A program made the translations under genes and the position numbers. From assembly GCA_012934845.2 (NCBI GenBank), contig WNNJ02001766.1, positions 1 to 64,000 on the forward strand: a stretch of DNA of 64,000 nucleotides, given 5' to 3'. The notes beneath the pieces are model-generated. The model was not told the origin of the DNA. It worked only from the letters and a program-made list of their open reading frames with translations, and did no database searches. This stretch comes from Pomphorhynchus laevis (Eukaryota > Acanthocephala > Palaeacanthocephala > Echinorhynchida > Pomphorhynchidae). Numbering within the stretch: the first letter of the stretch is position 1; every line of letters starts with the position of its first letter. This document shows, piece after piece, positions 44,148 to 55,037 of the stretch.

Positions 44148-44990
44148 ATGGCGCTCCATCTCTCCTATGTGTCTTCTACACTAGCCCCTATCACCACCAC
44201 ACACGGTTTCCGCCTCGGCCTCTTCAACACTAGATCTATTCTCAATAAATCCGATCTCATCTTCAACCTATTCATCAACCAATCCATCGATCTCTTCTGC
44301 CTCACCGAATCCTGGCACTCCGATTCTGACGATCTCTCCATTCACCGTTTACTCACTGCCGGTTGCTCACTAGTCGAGTCCGCTCGCCCTTTCAGCTCAT
44401 TCCTTTCTAAATTCTGTAATAATGGCGGAATTGTCGCATTCGCTCGTCACGCCGCGTCTATTCCCAAAATCTCTTCCCCTTTCAGTCCTTGCTCTTTTGA
44501 ACTGCTCACTTGTCGTTCTTCTAACCCGATAAGGCTATATCTCGCCATTGTATACCGTCCTGGTTTATCTGCTCCTTCCTCCTTATTTTTTATCGATCTT
44601 GCTGACCTTCCGCCCAACTGTTCTTTGTCCTCAATCCCTTCAATCGTTCTTGGCGACCAACATCTGCCCCGACCGCCCCTCTTCCACCGAGTCCATTCAG
44701 TTCATCAACATTCTATCCAACTATAACTATAAAATCATCTCCACTGTCCCCACACATATCCTTGGCGGGGCACTCGACATCATCGATGTCACCGATCATT
44801 TTGCTGCATACACCTCACCGTCCATCTTCGATCTTGGTCTATCCGATCACTTTCTCGTCACCTTTAATCTCACTCACAACCACACCCTCCTCACACACCT
44901 ACAATCCTACGTCGCCCTAGGAGAAATCTTGACCTATCCCTTCTCCGCTCTGCCTTACTCAAATCGTCTCTATCCAATCCCACAATAACA
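44148..44990 (+). pseudogene. L2-like LINE APE endonuclease, broken
   Basis: FRLGLFNTRSILNKSDLIFN, then DLFCLTESWHSDSDD, carry the Asn and Glu of the nuclease in the CR1/L2 form (NTRSxxNK, LTExW). VYRP and VLGD follow, and in the second frame LDIIDVT and GLSDHFLVTF give the late Asp and His. A single frame change near 44640-44720 separates the parts. Confidence 0.8.
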
Positions 44991-44999
44991 TATTACTCT

Positions 45000-45540
45000 C
45001 CTCACGATCTCTCCTTTCTTTTCGACTCAGTACTCACATCCACTCTCGATCTCCTCTTGCCCTTCAAGCCTCACCCACACCGTCGCTTGCACCGTGCCCC
45101 ATGGCTTAACATTCAATGCCTACTCTCACAGCGTCGACTCCGTCATGATTTTCGAGTCTATCACCGCTCTCTCAGACGTGATTTCCGCTGGATCACTCAG
45201 TCTTTCCGTGATTCCTATCTTGCTCTTCGCCGGTCCCATCTCTATCTACTACGTACCAAATGCAACTCCTTCTGGCAGCATAAAATCATCACGTTATTCA
45301 ACTCTAAGACTCTCTGGCATACTTTAAACTCAATCCTTGCTCGCTCCTCTTCGCCTTGCAATATCAATCCCCATGATTATTCGTCATTTCTCCAGACCAA
45401 AGTATCCACGTTGCTCTCTCACACCCCGGTATTCATCAAATCCCACTCTGTCCCGTCTAGCCACACCTAACGAAGTCTCACCTAACAAAGTCTCATCTGT
45501 CCTCATGTCCTTGCCCACCAAAATTTCACCTACCGATCCC
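45000..45540 (+). pseudogene. L2-like LINE endonuclease-polymerase linker
   Basis: HRRLHRAPWLNIQCLLSQRR and LRRDFRWITQSFRDSYLALR are the basic helical linker between the two enzymes of CR1/L2 elements. FWQHKIITLFNSKTLWHTLN is the segment just before the polymerase and is shared with the diverged minus-strand copy at 48.4-49.0 kb. Confidence 0.7.
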
Positions 45541-46620
45541 CCGCCTACCCACATACTTAAATCCATATGCTCATCGATATTCCCTTTTCTCACAACCTTG
45601 TTTAACTCGTCCATCCGCAGTCGTATCTTCCCTTCGTTTCCCTGGAAATCCATAATCGTTCGTCCCCTCCTTAAGAAACAATCGCTCGACCACTCCCTTC
45701 CTTCTAGCTATTGCCCACTTCACTACTCCCTATTCTTTCTAAGCTTTTAGAACGCCTCATCTTAATACAGATCAACGCTTATATCTCTTCATCCAATCTG
45801 TACCCTCCTTTCCAATCCGCTTTCCGCTCTAATCACTCCACAGAAATCACATGCATGAAAGTTTACAACGACTTACTCATTTATCGAGACAAGGCTCTAT
45901 ATAGTGTTCTCATCGCCCTCGACCTCTCCTCCGCCTTCGACATTGTCGACCACTCCGTCCTCTTTATCGCCTTCGTTATGATTACGGCTTTTCTTCTTCC
46001 TCCGTAGCATGGTTTGTCTCATATCTATCCGACCGTTCCTTTCGCGTCTGTTCAAATTCATCATCCTCCCCTCCCATCCCTATCTTTTGCGGGGTCTCAA
46101 AAGGTTTAGTCCTAGGTCTCCTGCTTTTCTCTCTTTTGCTTGGCGATCTTTCTCCGTTTATCAAACCTTTCTCCTTTAACGTAATGCAATACGCCGATGA
46201 CAACCTCATCTATGCTCATGCCCCCGCACATCGCATACACGATATCGGCATTTTTGCCTCCAAGTGTCTTTCTTCTATCTACGAACGTATCTCCAATCTC
46301 CATATCGTTCTAAACCCCGACAAGCCTAAAATAATGTGGATCCTCCCCCGTACCAAACATATCGCCTCCCACTGTATCTTTTGTCTCATCGATCCTTCAC
46401 ATAGTCCACAATCTCACTTTCTTAGGCTTCCATTTCGATGATCACATTTCCCTTAAACCCTTGATCCGCGACAAAGTCCGCTCGTCTAACTTAATTCTTC
46501 ATGACATCCGCCGTATCCGCTCCCTTATCGACTTCCGTTCATGTATGTATCTACTTTCGTCGCTTATTTTCCCTAAAATAGATTACTGCCTTAGCCTTTT
46601 CGCCAATTCTCCAAAATCCA
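45541..46620 (+). pseudogene. L2-like LINE reverse transcriptase, broken
   Basis: The fingers read LFNSSIRSRIFPSFPWKSII and LLPILSKLLERLILIQINAY. Motif A is VLIALDLSSAFDIVDHSVLF, motif B is decayed around 46090-46120, motif C is VMQYADDNLIYAHAPAHRIH, and LHIVLNPDKPKIMWILPRTK follows. AFDxVDH and the Q-YADD context are those of the L2/CR1 group. The thumb continues in the frame 46461-47018 (RSSNLILHDIRRIRSLIDFR, FPKIDYCLSLFANSP). Confidence 0.8.
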
Positions 46621-47149
46621 TCATCCTACAACTACAACGCATAATCAACTCCGCCGTTCGAGTGCCCTTTCGTCTCCGTCGCTTCGACCACATATCCACA
46701 TATCTTGTCCAACTCTCCAGGCCCACCATCCACATCCGCATCAAACTCCGCCTTCTCGTAACTTTTCGTCTCATCGCTGTCGGCTCCCCATCGTTCATCA
46801 ACCTTCCTTTCTTAGACGACATTCGCCCCACCTCGCTATCGCTGCGTTCCCGTCATACCCTCTTTACGTTCCGAATTACTCCAACAACAACGGTCTTCAA
46901 TCCTCCATCGTCGCCGCCCACTCGCCTGGAATCAACTTCCTCTCGACGTCCGCCGCGCTCCCTGCTTTATCACATTCAAACACCTTCTCCGTTCACACCT
47001 TCTCGACACATGATTTAAATTTTTGTTTTGTTTTGGTCATGTAAGCGTGCGCTGGCTCGCATTTTTGCCACGTTTAAATAAATCTTTTTTTAAATTGTTA
47101 CTAAATATGAGCTACAAATCAGCAAAAATGAATAAAAATGAATGCTTAA

Positions 47150-47480
47150 CTGTAATCGTTAAACACTTAATTTTTTATTCACTTCCTTTATATCCATTTA
47201 TCACCATTTTGTTCAACTCATATATCTGTAGCGGCACTTTTCCGGTGAACTGGAAATTTGCCATCGTACGTCTTCTCCTAGAAACTCGTATCTTGATTCT
47301 TCGCTTCCGGCTCAATACCGACTAATTTTTCTTCCTCCAACTTTATCTAAGTTCCTTAAGCGTATTGTCTTAAATCAAATCAGCCTGCACGTTCTTTCTT
47401 CGAATTTATACACTCCTATTCAATGTGCCTTCCTTCGAATCAATCCAATGAACGTACCTGTGATAAGTTTGAGATGTTAT
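47150..47480 (+). pseudogene. Second L2-like RT finger fragment
   Basis: YPFITILFNSYICSGTFPVN then WKFAIVRLLLETR parallels LFNSSIRSRIFPSFPWKSII of the preceding copy but is clearly diverged. LSSNLYTPIQCAF follows in another frame. It is a separate insertion of a related family. Confidence 0.7.
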
Positions 47481-47499
47481 TGATCCATCTCAAGCTTAT

Positions 47500-48250
47500 T
47501 GTGGTCAGTTTTTTCTCCAGAGGTAAATTATCCTCAATGTCCTCTGGCACTAATCGTATATCCGCTAAATGTAGCGAGATTTCATTTACATCAATTTTTA
47601 CATCTCACAAATGTTCATCATTTGTTGATGGACAAGTATGATGATCACTATTTGCTGAGCTAAATATTTCGTTAATTGTATAATTTGCCCCTAAAACACT
47701 CATCCAATTGGTCTTATACTATCCTATCACATCATTTGCAGCTCGTCACATTCTAGAATATAGTTATTAAACGTACGTACTACCCTAGTTCGTTTGGGGA
47801 CTATATATATACCGATGAAGCGCAACCACTACATAAACAAGATAGATGTTTTAAATTCGGTATCGACTACCGCTTGACAATTATAACCATCAACAGTCAT
47901 TGAAATCGTAGGAAATTGCGCTCTTTTCGTCGAACGATCTACTGCGCTTTTTAATAAATCGCCCAAAATTTGTTTTTTTGACACACCATATCTCTTAGGA
48001 TGCGAGAATGGTTCGATGCGCTCGACAATTCTTTGCTACATGACCAATTCGACCACATGCGTAGCCATTTTTATTCGTATACATATAAGTACCAGTACCA
48101 TGGTCTAAAAATCCTGCTAAACCAACATAAGTTTCTCCACCGAGGTTACCTGCCAATATCACCAGCGATTTTTCAATTAAGGTTTGTAGTGTAGTTTGTG
48201 TAAAATTAATATTAATTTCAATAATTTGTCGCACTTGAGCAGGTAACCAA
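47500..48250 (-). mobile_element. LTR-retrotransposon fossil (gag/protease region)
   Basis: The minus strand carries a Gag-type zinc knuckle (YACGRIGHVAKNC) and beyond it a stretch resembling the start of a retroviral-type aspartic protease. The family (Ty3- or BEL-like) could not be fixed. The copy is old and broken in several places. Confidence 0.55.
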
Positions 48251-48251
48251 G

Positions 48252-48383
48252 GTATTCCGATCACTTTCTCGTCACCCTTGATCTCACTCACAACCACACT
48301 CCTTCTCACACACCTACAATTCTACGTTGCCATTGGAGAAATCTTGACCTCTCCCTTCTCCGCTCTGCCTTACTTAAAGCCAT
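48252..48383 (+). mobile_element. L2-like endonuclease scrap
   Basis: TTCCGATCACTTTCTCGTCACC to CTTCTCCGCTCTGCCTTACT is about 90% identical to 44847-44960 in the longer copy. It lies next to, or inside, the LTR fossil. Confidence 0.8.
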
Positions 48384-48439
48384 TAGGAAATGAATTATTA
48401 GGTATTGACAAAATAACCTGAGAAACTTCATCAAACGAA

Positions 48440-48960
48440 ACATGAAGAAGGTGGAGTAGCTCCGGGGGAATATTTAAGAAGAAGAGTGGTACAAGGGGGC
48501 TATGGGTAGTAGGGAAAGTAAATTAGATAGCTTAGATTGTAAATAAGAAAATTCATCAAGATTTACGTTACAAAGAGTAAATGATTGTGAATGAATTGAG
48601 CTTAAGATTTTCCAATGAGATTTGGAGTGGGAAGATGACTCGAGTTGATTTCGCCAAAAGAGAGTACGTTTAATACGCATTAGAAATAGATGGAAACGGC
48701 AGAGAGAGAAAGTTAGGAAGCGCGGATATTTAGAGTGAGTTGGGCGAACGTTTAATAAAGCTTTTAAATACACGAAAATAGTGACAAAGTCGACGCTTAG
48801 AAAGATTACAGTCGGAATCGAACCAGAAAGCATAGGGCAAAGCTGAAAACGTCGGGTCGACTAGGCTGAATGTGATTGAGGATAGTCGTAAGTTCAGAAT
48901 CAAACAGAATGCAGAGATCATCAGAATGCAGAGAGATAGTTAAGTGGAAGTAAAAAGAGT
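48440..48960 (-). pseudogene. Diverged L2-like LINE linker region, minus strand
   Basis: RIKRTLFWRNQLESSSHSKS and HWKILSSIHSQSFTLCNVNL, then FSYLQSKLSNLLS, line up with FWQHKIITLFNSKTLWHTLN and SFLQTKVSTLLS of the copy at 45.3 kb. The identity is low enough for a separate family. The 120-codon frame is open. Confidence 0.7.
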
Positions 48961-48989
48961 GAAGAATTGAGTAAGGATGCGCAGAGAAT

Positions 48990-49385
48990 ATGGATATCCC
49001 AATTATAATACATCAATTGGTCCCCGCAAGTAGGCCGTTGCAAGTTTATATGCTTTTCAATCATTTAACTAACTACGGCCTCCGATCTTTCATTGTCGCT
49101 GCTCCTCTCGCCTGGATATTTTTATCAGCTGATGTTCGTTCTTCCACGTCGTTTCCACTTTTCAAACGACGTCTCAGTTCATGTACAATGAATCCTCTTT
49201 ATACATCTTCAACAAACCATTCAACTTTGCCGTTCGCTCCTTCATGTGCCTCTAATTTTTCGAAGCGTATCCACTCATCTCCCTCATCTTGTATATGTGT
49301 CTTCACTTTTTTTTCTTATTAGTTTTTTATTATTTCTCACGTGTCCTTTTAAGGATGCATTTGGCACTAAATAAATTATCCCTTT
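48990..49385 (+). pseudogene. 3' end of an L2-like LINE
   Basis: LTNYGLRSFIVAAPLAWIFL then SSTSFPLFKRRLSS is the usual end of L2/CR1 polymerases (NYxLRSxxxxAPxxWNxLP...FKxxLK). It is followed by about 70 bp and GCACTAAATAAATT, the tail. It may be the 3' half of the family seen on the minus strand just to the left, inverted. Confidence 0.7.
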
Positions 49386-50338
49386 TCCTTTATATAGTAT
49401 TTGTTTAATCGCCAAATCCAGAGATGTGCTTAACTTTGAAACATGATGCGTGTTACTATCGGTGTTTTATTATTGAGTATGTGAATATAATTTTTAAATA
49501 ATAAGTATTTTGATTATGATAAAGCAGAATCAATGGATTTAACATTTATAGATAATGCTAATCGAAATTAACAATATCTTAATATCCGGTATTTTGTTAT
49601 CATCCTCTACCGATCCAAAAAATTGCGATATAAAATGCTGAACTTGTACATTAAGAGAGAGTTAAAATAAACCTGGTCAAGGCCAAATGACACTGGTATT
49701 ACCAGGCAATGATCACTAAAATACAAATGAATACCTCATAATTAAAGTATGTAATCTTAAAAATTGTCGTCTTCAATAAATGTCAGTCACCATGCGAATA
49801 TCGATTTTTGTTTCTAATATAGCCAATATCTTGTCTTCTCCACACGTCAACTAAAATACGATATATATTGCCGAAACAGTTAAAGTGTAATTCTATGCGG
49901 CAATAAATCAGAGCTGTATGTTTGTTAATTGACCTTTTTTATTTTGAATTTTGGTCCAAACAGAAATATAAGAATTTATGTAAATAGTTGTAAATACTTG
50001 TAAACTGTTCTTTGTTAACTTAATTGATTTAGACGTAACTTCTTATAAATATATAAAAGAGATATCCCCTAAGCGATTAAAAACACGCACATTTTACTTA
50101 ATCAGACTATTACTAAATGACCATCGATATCGTAAATGGTTGTTTGCTGTCGATTTTTCGACACTATTAATCATTTTTGATTTTATTAATGATATTTCCC
50201 CTCCAAATAAAAACTTTTAATTTTTAAAATATATCAAAATACTTTTTATCTAATTTAATAATTTAACCATCTTTGTAAGATATCGATTAAAATTATCATC
50301 TACTACTAATGCATTTAAATCTAATACGTTACCTGTTC

Positions 50339-50742
50339 ATAACTGTTTGTTATACTTTCCGTTAGGTACCATGGCAAAATATTTCGGCAATATTAAATGT
50401 AAACTAAATCGTAATCTCATTTATTATAAAAATGGAAATTTTAATCAACTAAGCCAATTTTTAAAAATTTCTGAATTACTGTAAATAACTAAAAATATAT
50501 TTTTGGTTTTTTAAAGGTTTTTTAAATCCTTTAAATTTTTACGATCAGAAAACTTTTTCGATCATATTCAGAGTGAATACGATCACTGTGATTGGAAAAT
50601 ACGACGAAGTCTCATCTTGAATTAAATAGGTTTTTTAAAGGTTTTTAAAGTGTAACTAACTATTGGTTTTACTTTTCTGTTGGGTACCATGGCAAAATAT
50701 TTTGGCAATATTAAATTTATCAAAACTAAATCGTAATCCCAT
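50339..50742 (+). repeat. Two copies of a 90-bp block, 312 bp apart
   Basis: TAGGTACCATGGCAAAATAT and TTCGGCAATATTAAAT at 50366-50400 recur as TGGGTACCATGGCAAAATAT and TTTGGCAATATTAAAT near 50680. The first copy opens a 38-codon frame (50371: MAKYFGNIKCKLNRNLIYYK) and the second a 15-codon one. A conserved start context does not by itself make them genes. Confidence 0.6.
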
Positions 50743-51309
50743 ACTATACGCATTTTCACCTGTTACTTATCTGAGAAGTCATTTAATATCGACGAAAATA
50801 TTGAAAAACCTACTTTCTATTTAAATGTTCGTGTATGACATTAAATGAACTAAAAGTATTTTGGAATTGCAGTTGATTTTGTAGTGGATCGAATAGATAA
50901 ATTTTTAGGAATATGCCAGTACCACTTGTAAAAAATAATTAATTTAAATTATTTAATAAACAAATTTTGTATATTTTTTAAATTTATAGTGTTCAACTTT
51001 TTTAAACTATAATGTTAAAATTCGTTCATCGAAAGATATGTCCAAAAATTAATAAAATATTAGCAATTTAAAGTTAATGTTAATAAATTTATTTCGGTTG
51101 TATTTTTTAATTTTTTAACTTCTGAATGGCGATTTATATAAATCTTTAAATTGGAATCTATCACAAATAGTTTTTAATAATTTAATTTTAATTAACATTT
51201 TAAGATTTTTAATATAAATTTGTGATTTATAAAAAAAATATAATTTATATTAAAATAATCAAATAATTTATAACTAATAAATTATTAATAAAAATAATAT
51301 TTAAATTTA

Positions 51310-51600
51310 AAATGGATAAATCAAATCAGCTAACTGAGTATACGTATGTAATATTATTATAAAATAAACAAAACATAATAATGCTAAATCAAAATTTAAT
51401 AATTAAATAATAAAATTAATAATTGTTTTTAGATTTTCTATAATTTAAATCAAGTTAAAAAAATGAAATTTAAAATAAACGTCATTTTTATGAATTGACT
51501 AATAAAAAACAGACGTTGTATCAGAATAAAAACTAGAGATCATCAGGTGGAACTGCTATGCTATCGGGTATTTTACGGTATTTCCTTGCACTTTGATGTT
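51310..51600 (-). mobile_element. RT-element 3' end fragment
   Basis: Read on the minus strand: GATAGCATAGCAGTTCCACC, TGATGATCTCTAGTTTTTAT, TCTGATACAACGTCTG, TTATTAGTCAATTCAT and the terminal TACGTATACTCAGTTAGCTG. It is one of the closest copies to the element at 23.6-24.0 kb. Part of the structured region is deleted. Confidence 0.85.
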
Positions 51601-52166
51601 TAGCAATTGTACTTTAACGTGGATGATAATCTGAAACTGACAAGAATAATCTGGAATTTATATTTTTATCACTTAGATTTTTTTCAGCCACTTAGATTTT
51701 TTATAATGCATCAATTAGTTCGCGTAAATGGGTCGAGACAAGTTAATGTGGTTATCAAGTTTTAATTTAATTTTTAGGTTATTATAATAACAATAACATT
51801 ATATAAAAAAAGTCATTTACTACTAAGATTAATGATCATTACTAAAATTGACTTGTGGATGTTTAACTTGACTGTATGGATAATTAAATATAATTTTAAT
51901 TAATTTCCGCTCTATTTCAGAAATGCGTCATTAATTTTGATATTTTACTTGGATAACAGATTTTTAAAGCTGTATTTTTTCTCATTCAAATATGAAACGT
52001 TCAAAGATTTGACTATTTGGTTTTAATTTACATTAGCGTTTTCTGGTAGATTTCTAAATGCTAATATATAAAATAGTACCCAGTTACTAAAAAATTTTAA
52101 TGTCATTTATAAAAAGTCGTTTCCTATTAAGAGGAATGATTTTTCAAATGTTGGGATATTTCAGTG

Positions 52167-52217
52167 ATTACGTATCCCGGAATTTCGGGATTTTTAAGGG
52201 ATTCCGGGAAACGTAAT
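52167..52217. repeat. 17-bp hairpin
   Basis: ATTACGTATCCCGGAAT and ATTCCGGGAAACGTAAT pair with one mismatch around a 17-base centre that itself contains CGGGATTTTTAAGGG. It resembles a very short foldback element. It lies 130 bp before the RNASEH2C exon. Confidence 0.75.
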
Positions 52218-52344
52218 TATTTTTCACGTTATCTCTACTCTAAAAATTTCTGTGTAAACGAGAGAACACTTTTTTAACATATCGAAGCAAAAGTTATTAT
52301 CTTTATATGATATATTTACGAGCAAGCGTGAATTAACTTTCTAG

Positions 52345-52615
52345 ATGAATTCAAATGGCAGTGTTAATAAAGAGTTACATATGTTTCCATTTGGTATAGA
52401 ATGTGAGAATGGAAAAGAAATTGATATTGAAACCTATTTTAAACCAACAATTCGTAAAGATAATAAGACCGGTTAATTTCCAAACTTAAAAGTGATTGTT
52501 ATGAATGACAACATAATTGTATTTAAATGTAGATACGATAACCGGGTCGTTTCGTGGTCGATCGTTAAATGGTCTTGAAGTTCATTTGCCTCCAGGATAT
52601 GTAGGTATGGAAATT
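52345..52615 (+). CDS. RNASEH2C: RNase H2 subunit C, exons 1-2 (partial)
   Basis: RNase H2 removes ribonucleotides and RNA-DNA hybrids in the nucleus; subunit C (Ydr279/Ylr154 relatives) is a non-catalytic subunit that supports the catalytic subunit A. Exon 1 (52345-52471, 42 codons plus one base) reads LHMFPFGIECENGKEIDIET then YFKPTIRKDNKT, the family's LHxxPC...YFxP motif. A 61-bp intron (GTTAAT...TTAAATGTAG) joins in phase 1 to exon 2 at 52533: DTITGSFRGRSLNGLEVHLP and PGYVGMEI, the SFRGRxLxGxxVxxPxGY motif. An acceptor-like TTTCTAG stands right before the ATG, so a 5' exon may exist. The exon with FxxFxYWxWD near the C-terminus was not found, so this is either a gene with a distant last exon or a partial copy. 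The likely exon 2 donor is GTAG|GTATGG or close by. Confidence 0.7.
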
Positions 52616-53319
52616 GGTTTAAGTGGACGGTTAACTATCACTTTATATAATATACTAAATATGATATATAATATTATATATTATAATTAATATTATAATT
52701 AATATTATAATATTAATTATAATAAACTTTAATTACATTAAACTAGCGTTATATATTTATGAATAATATTAAATAATTTTTATATAGCCGACAAATAATA
52801 TACTGTACACATAATGATAAAATAATGTGTTTTATACAAATAAGAATGGAATGTTGCTAACCTTGCTAATATCGCCCAGTTAACTTCATTTACTCGAATA
52901 TCTAAACATTAACTTCTCATTATGAATCAAGTTTGAACTAGCTAAAATTAAACACAATATCCGATGAATATGATAGTGTGCCGGATACTTTACTTATACC
53001 ATATTATTATATTTTAGAATGTTATGTTCGCGCATTATACTTTGTTTATTGCGTCTTGTCGTTATTATGTCATTAATGAAATAATGAAAATACTTGAAAT
53101 GATCAGAAATCAAAAATATGAGTCAGGCAATTGCAATTGATAATCTTTCAAGCTCTTATAAGTCAGAGTGATAAGTCACCTATAAATATATTCTTATCGC
53201 GTATTAAACTTTGTTCTTTGTAATATCTTCTAATATGTTAATGGCATTCTAATACATTTATTACCTTTTTGTAATATCTTTTTTACCGTTACTTTTTTAA
53301 ACTTTTGAGCGAAAATTTT

Positions 53320-53756
53320 TTATGGATTGATAATAAATAATTTGCTTTGTATTAGAATAAGATATACTTGATAATCAAATTTCATCAGAGGGAATACGTC
53401 ATATGCATGTATTTGTCCCGCTGCTATGATGGGTTAACAATAGGGACCGAAATCTGATAATATAACAGTTTCCCCTGATGATCTCTAATCTTTATTCTTA
53501 TCCATCGTCTACCATTTATTAGTCAATTTATAAAAATTAGCTTTTATTTTAAATTTCAATTTTAACTTGATATAAAAATAAATTGTTTCAAATCTTATAT
53601 AATTATTTATTATTTATCTTTATTTTATTACCTTTATCTTTTATTGATGTTTATTAAATAATATACTTTGTAATAGAATAAGATACAAAAGATTATCAAA
53701 TTTTATCAACAGAAATATGTCATTAGTATGTATTGGCCTCGCTGCCATGTTTAGTT
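53320..53756 (+). mobile_element. RT-element 3' end, two nested copies
   Basis: From TTTTTATGGATTGATAATAA (the last codons of the RT frame) through TCATCAGAGGGAATACGTC, GTCCCGCTGCTATGATGGG and CCCCTGATGATCTC to AACTTGATA. A second, shorter copy starts near 53650 (AATAATATACTTTGTAATAG, TTATCAACAGAAATATGTC, GGCCTCGCTGCCATG). This is the only other copy with the full structured region. It separates the two RNASEH2C exon 2 copies. Confidence 0.85.
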
Positions 53757-54003
53757 GAATGACAATATAATTGACTTTAAATGTAGATACGATAACCGGG
53801 TCGTTCCGTGGTCGATCGTTAAATGGCCATGAAGTTCATTTGCCTTCAGGGTATGGGCTGAAGTGAACGATTAAAATAAAATTTACAATAAAATTGTATT
53901 TGAGTCTAGATACAATAGCTAAAATAAAAATAAATAATTAATATCATTTAATAATATTAAATAATTTTTACATATCCGACAAATAATACACTGTACACAT
54001 CAA
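53757..54003 (+). pseudogene. RNASEH2C: Duplicated RNASEH2C exon 2 with flanks
   Basis: GAATGACAATATAATTGACT and TTTAAATGTAG acceptor repeat the 3' part of the first intron, then come DTITGSFRGRSLNGHEVHLP and SGYGLK followed by a stop. It matches 52502-52818 including downstream AATATTAAATAATTTTTA and CCGACAAATAATACACTGTA, with deletions. Acceptor and phase are intact, so it could serve as an alternative last exon, but a decayed duplication is the simpler view. The change from NGLE to NGHE and the loss of the residues after GY are the main differences. Confidence 0.75.
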
Positions 54004-54224
54004 CAAAGATTAAATGACCAATCATAAATGTGTTAATTATTAGACTTGTTCGAACTTATGTTCGTACTTGTTCGTACTTATTAGACTTAATTGTAATTAT
54101 TAAAATGTTCGTACTCCATACAACAACTTACTAGATAATATTACAGGTCTCTATATTGCCTATATTTACTACAAAAAATATTTATACTGACATTTTGAGA
54201 GACAATATGATACGACAAATATAT

Positions 54225-54545
54225 TTCGTAACTTAGCAGTTCCTCCTGATGAACTCCATTTCTTATTCGAATACATCCTATATCATTTATGAGTCAATTC
54301 ATAAAAATTAATTTTTATTTTAAGATTATAATAAACATGATCGTTATAAATATTAATTGTATAAAATCTTAAATAATTATTTATTATTTATAATAATTTT
54401 TTATTATTTATTTTTATTTTAAATATAATTTCTATAAAATCTTAAATAATTATTTATTATTTATTTTTATTTTTATTTATATAGTATAAAATACGTAGAC
54501 TCAGTTATCTGATATGATTTGTTCTACTGTCAGATCAATATGACA
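54225..54545 (+). mobile_element. RT-element 3' end fragment
   Basis: AACTTAGCAGTTCCTCCTGA, TGAGTCAATTCATAAAAATT, a duplicated AAATCTTAAATAATTATTTATTATTTAT tract (in two pieces), and the end AAAATACGTAGACTCAGTTATCTGAT. The 5' side of the structure is lost. Confidence 0.8.
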
Positions 54546-55037
54546 GGATATAAGCACTTTGATAAGATTTTCATGACTTATAAGGTCGAGTGATCTACTG
54601 AAGTCAGTAAATGTACAATCATCTGCTATTCCATTAGATACTTCATTAACCCATGCTTCTCTAGCACAAAGTAAATTAGATAAGCACGATCTTCCAATAG
54701 TGAATCTATGCTGACGTGGGTCTAGTTGGTTCGACTAGCACAACAAGTTATCTCTACATATTTATAGATAATGCGTTCAAAAATTTTTACTAACAACACT
54801 AGTTAGCTCACGGGTCTATACTTTTCAGGATTGTGCATATCACCTTTTTAAACAATTCGGTGAATACCGAATTCAGGATGAACCTTAAGCTATAAAGTTA
54901 TATAATTCATATAATTTATATAAATTGTATAAAATCTAATATTATTATTTATTATTTATCTTTATTTTTATTTATATATCGTATAAAATACGTAGACTGT
55001 TATCTGATCTGGCACTAATTTTATTCGTACAGTAATA
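54546..55037. other. Spacer with one more RT-element tail
   Basis: Around 54600-54880 the composition is less AT-rich, but no frame is open. The terminal 3' tail recurs at 54895-55022 (TATCGTATAAAATACGTAGA then CTGTTATCTGATCTGG). Confidence 0.45.

Larger units (their letters stand above)
43840..47100 (+). mobile_element. Nearly full L2/CR1-like LINE, degenerate
   Basis: Endonuclease, linker, polymerase and 3' UTR follow in order over 3.2 kb, with a short ORF1-like or 5' region (IFIRNIDGNFQVVHTSPKIR near 44090). The sense strand is strikingly pyrimidine-rich across the whole element. It ends with TTGGTCATGTAAGCGTGCGC and AAATAAATCTTTTTT. The same 3' UTR closes the copies at 39.8 and 41.6 kb. 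Several stops and frame changes break the coding sequence. Confidence 0.85.
49386..52344. other. AT-rich spacer with small duplications
   Basis: No gene was seen. It holds a duplicated ACCATGGCAAAATATTTYGG block (50339-50742), a minus-strand RT-element tail (51310-51600) and a hairpin (52167-52217). Confidence 0.5.
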
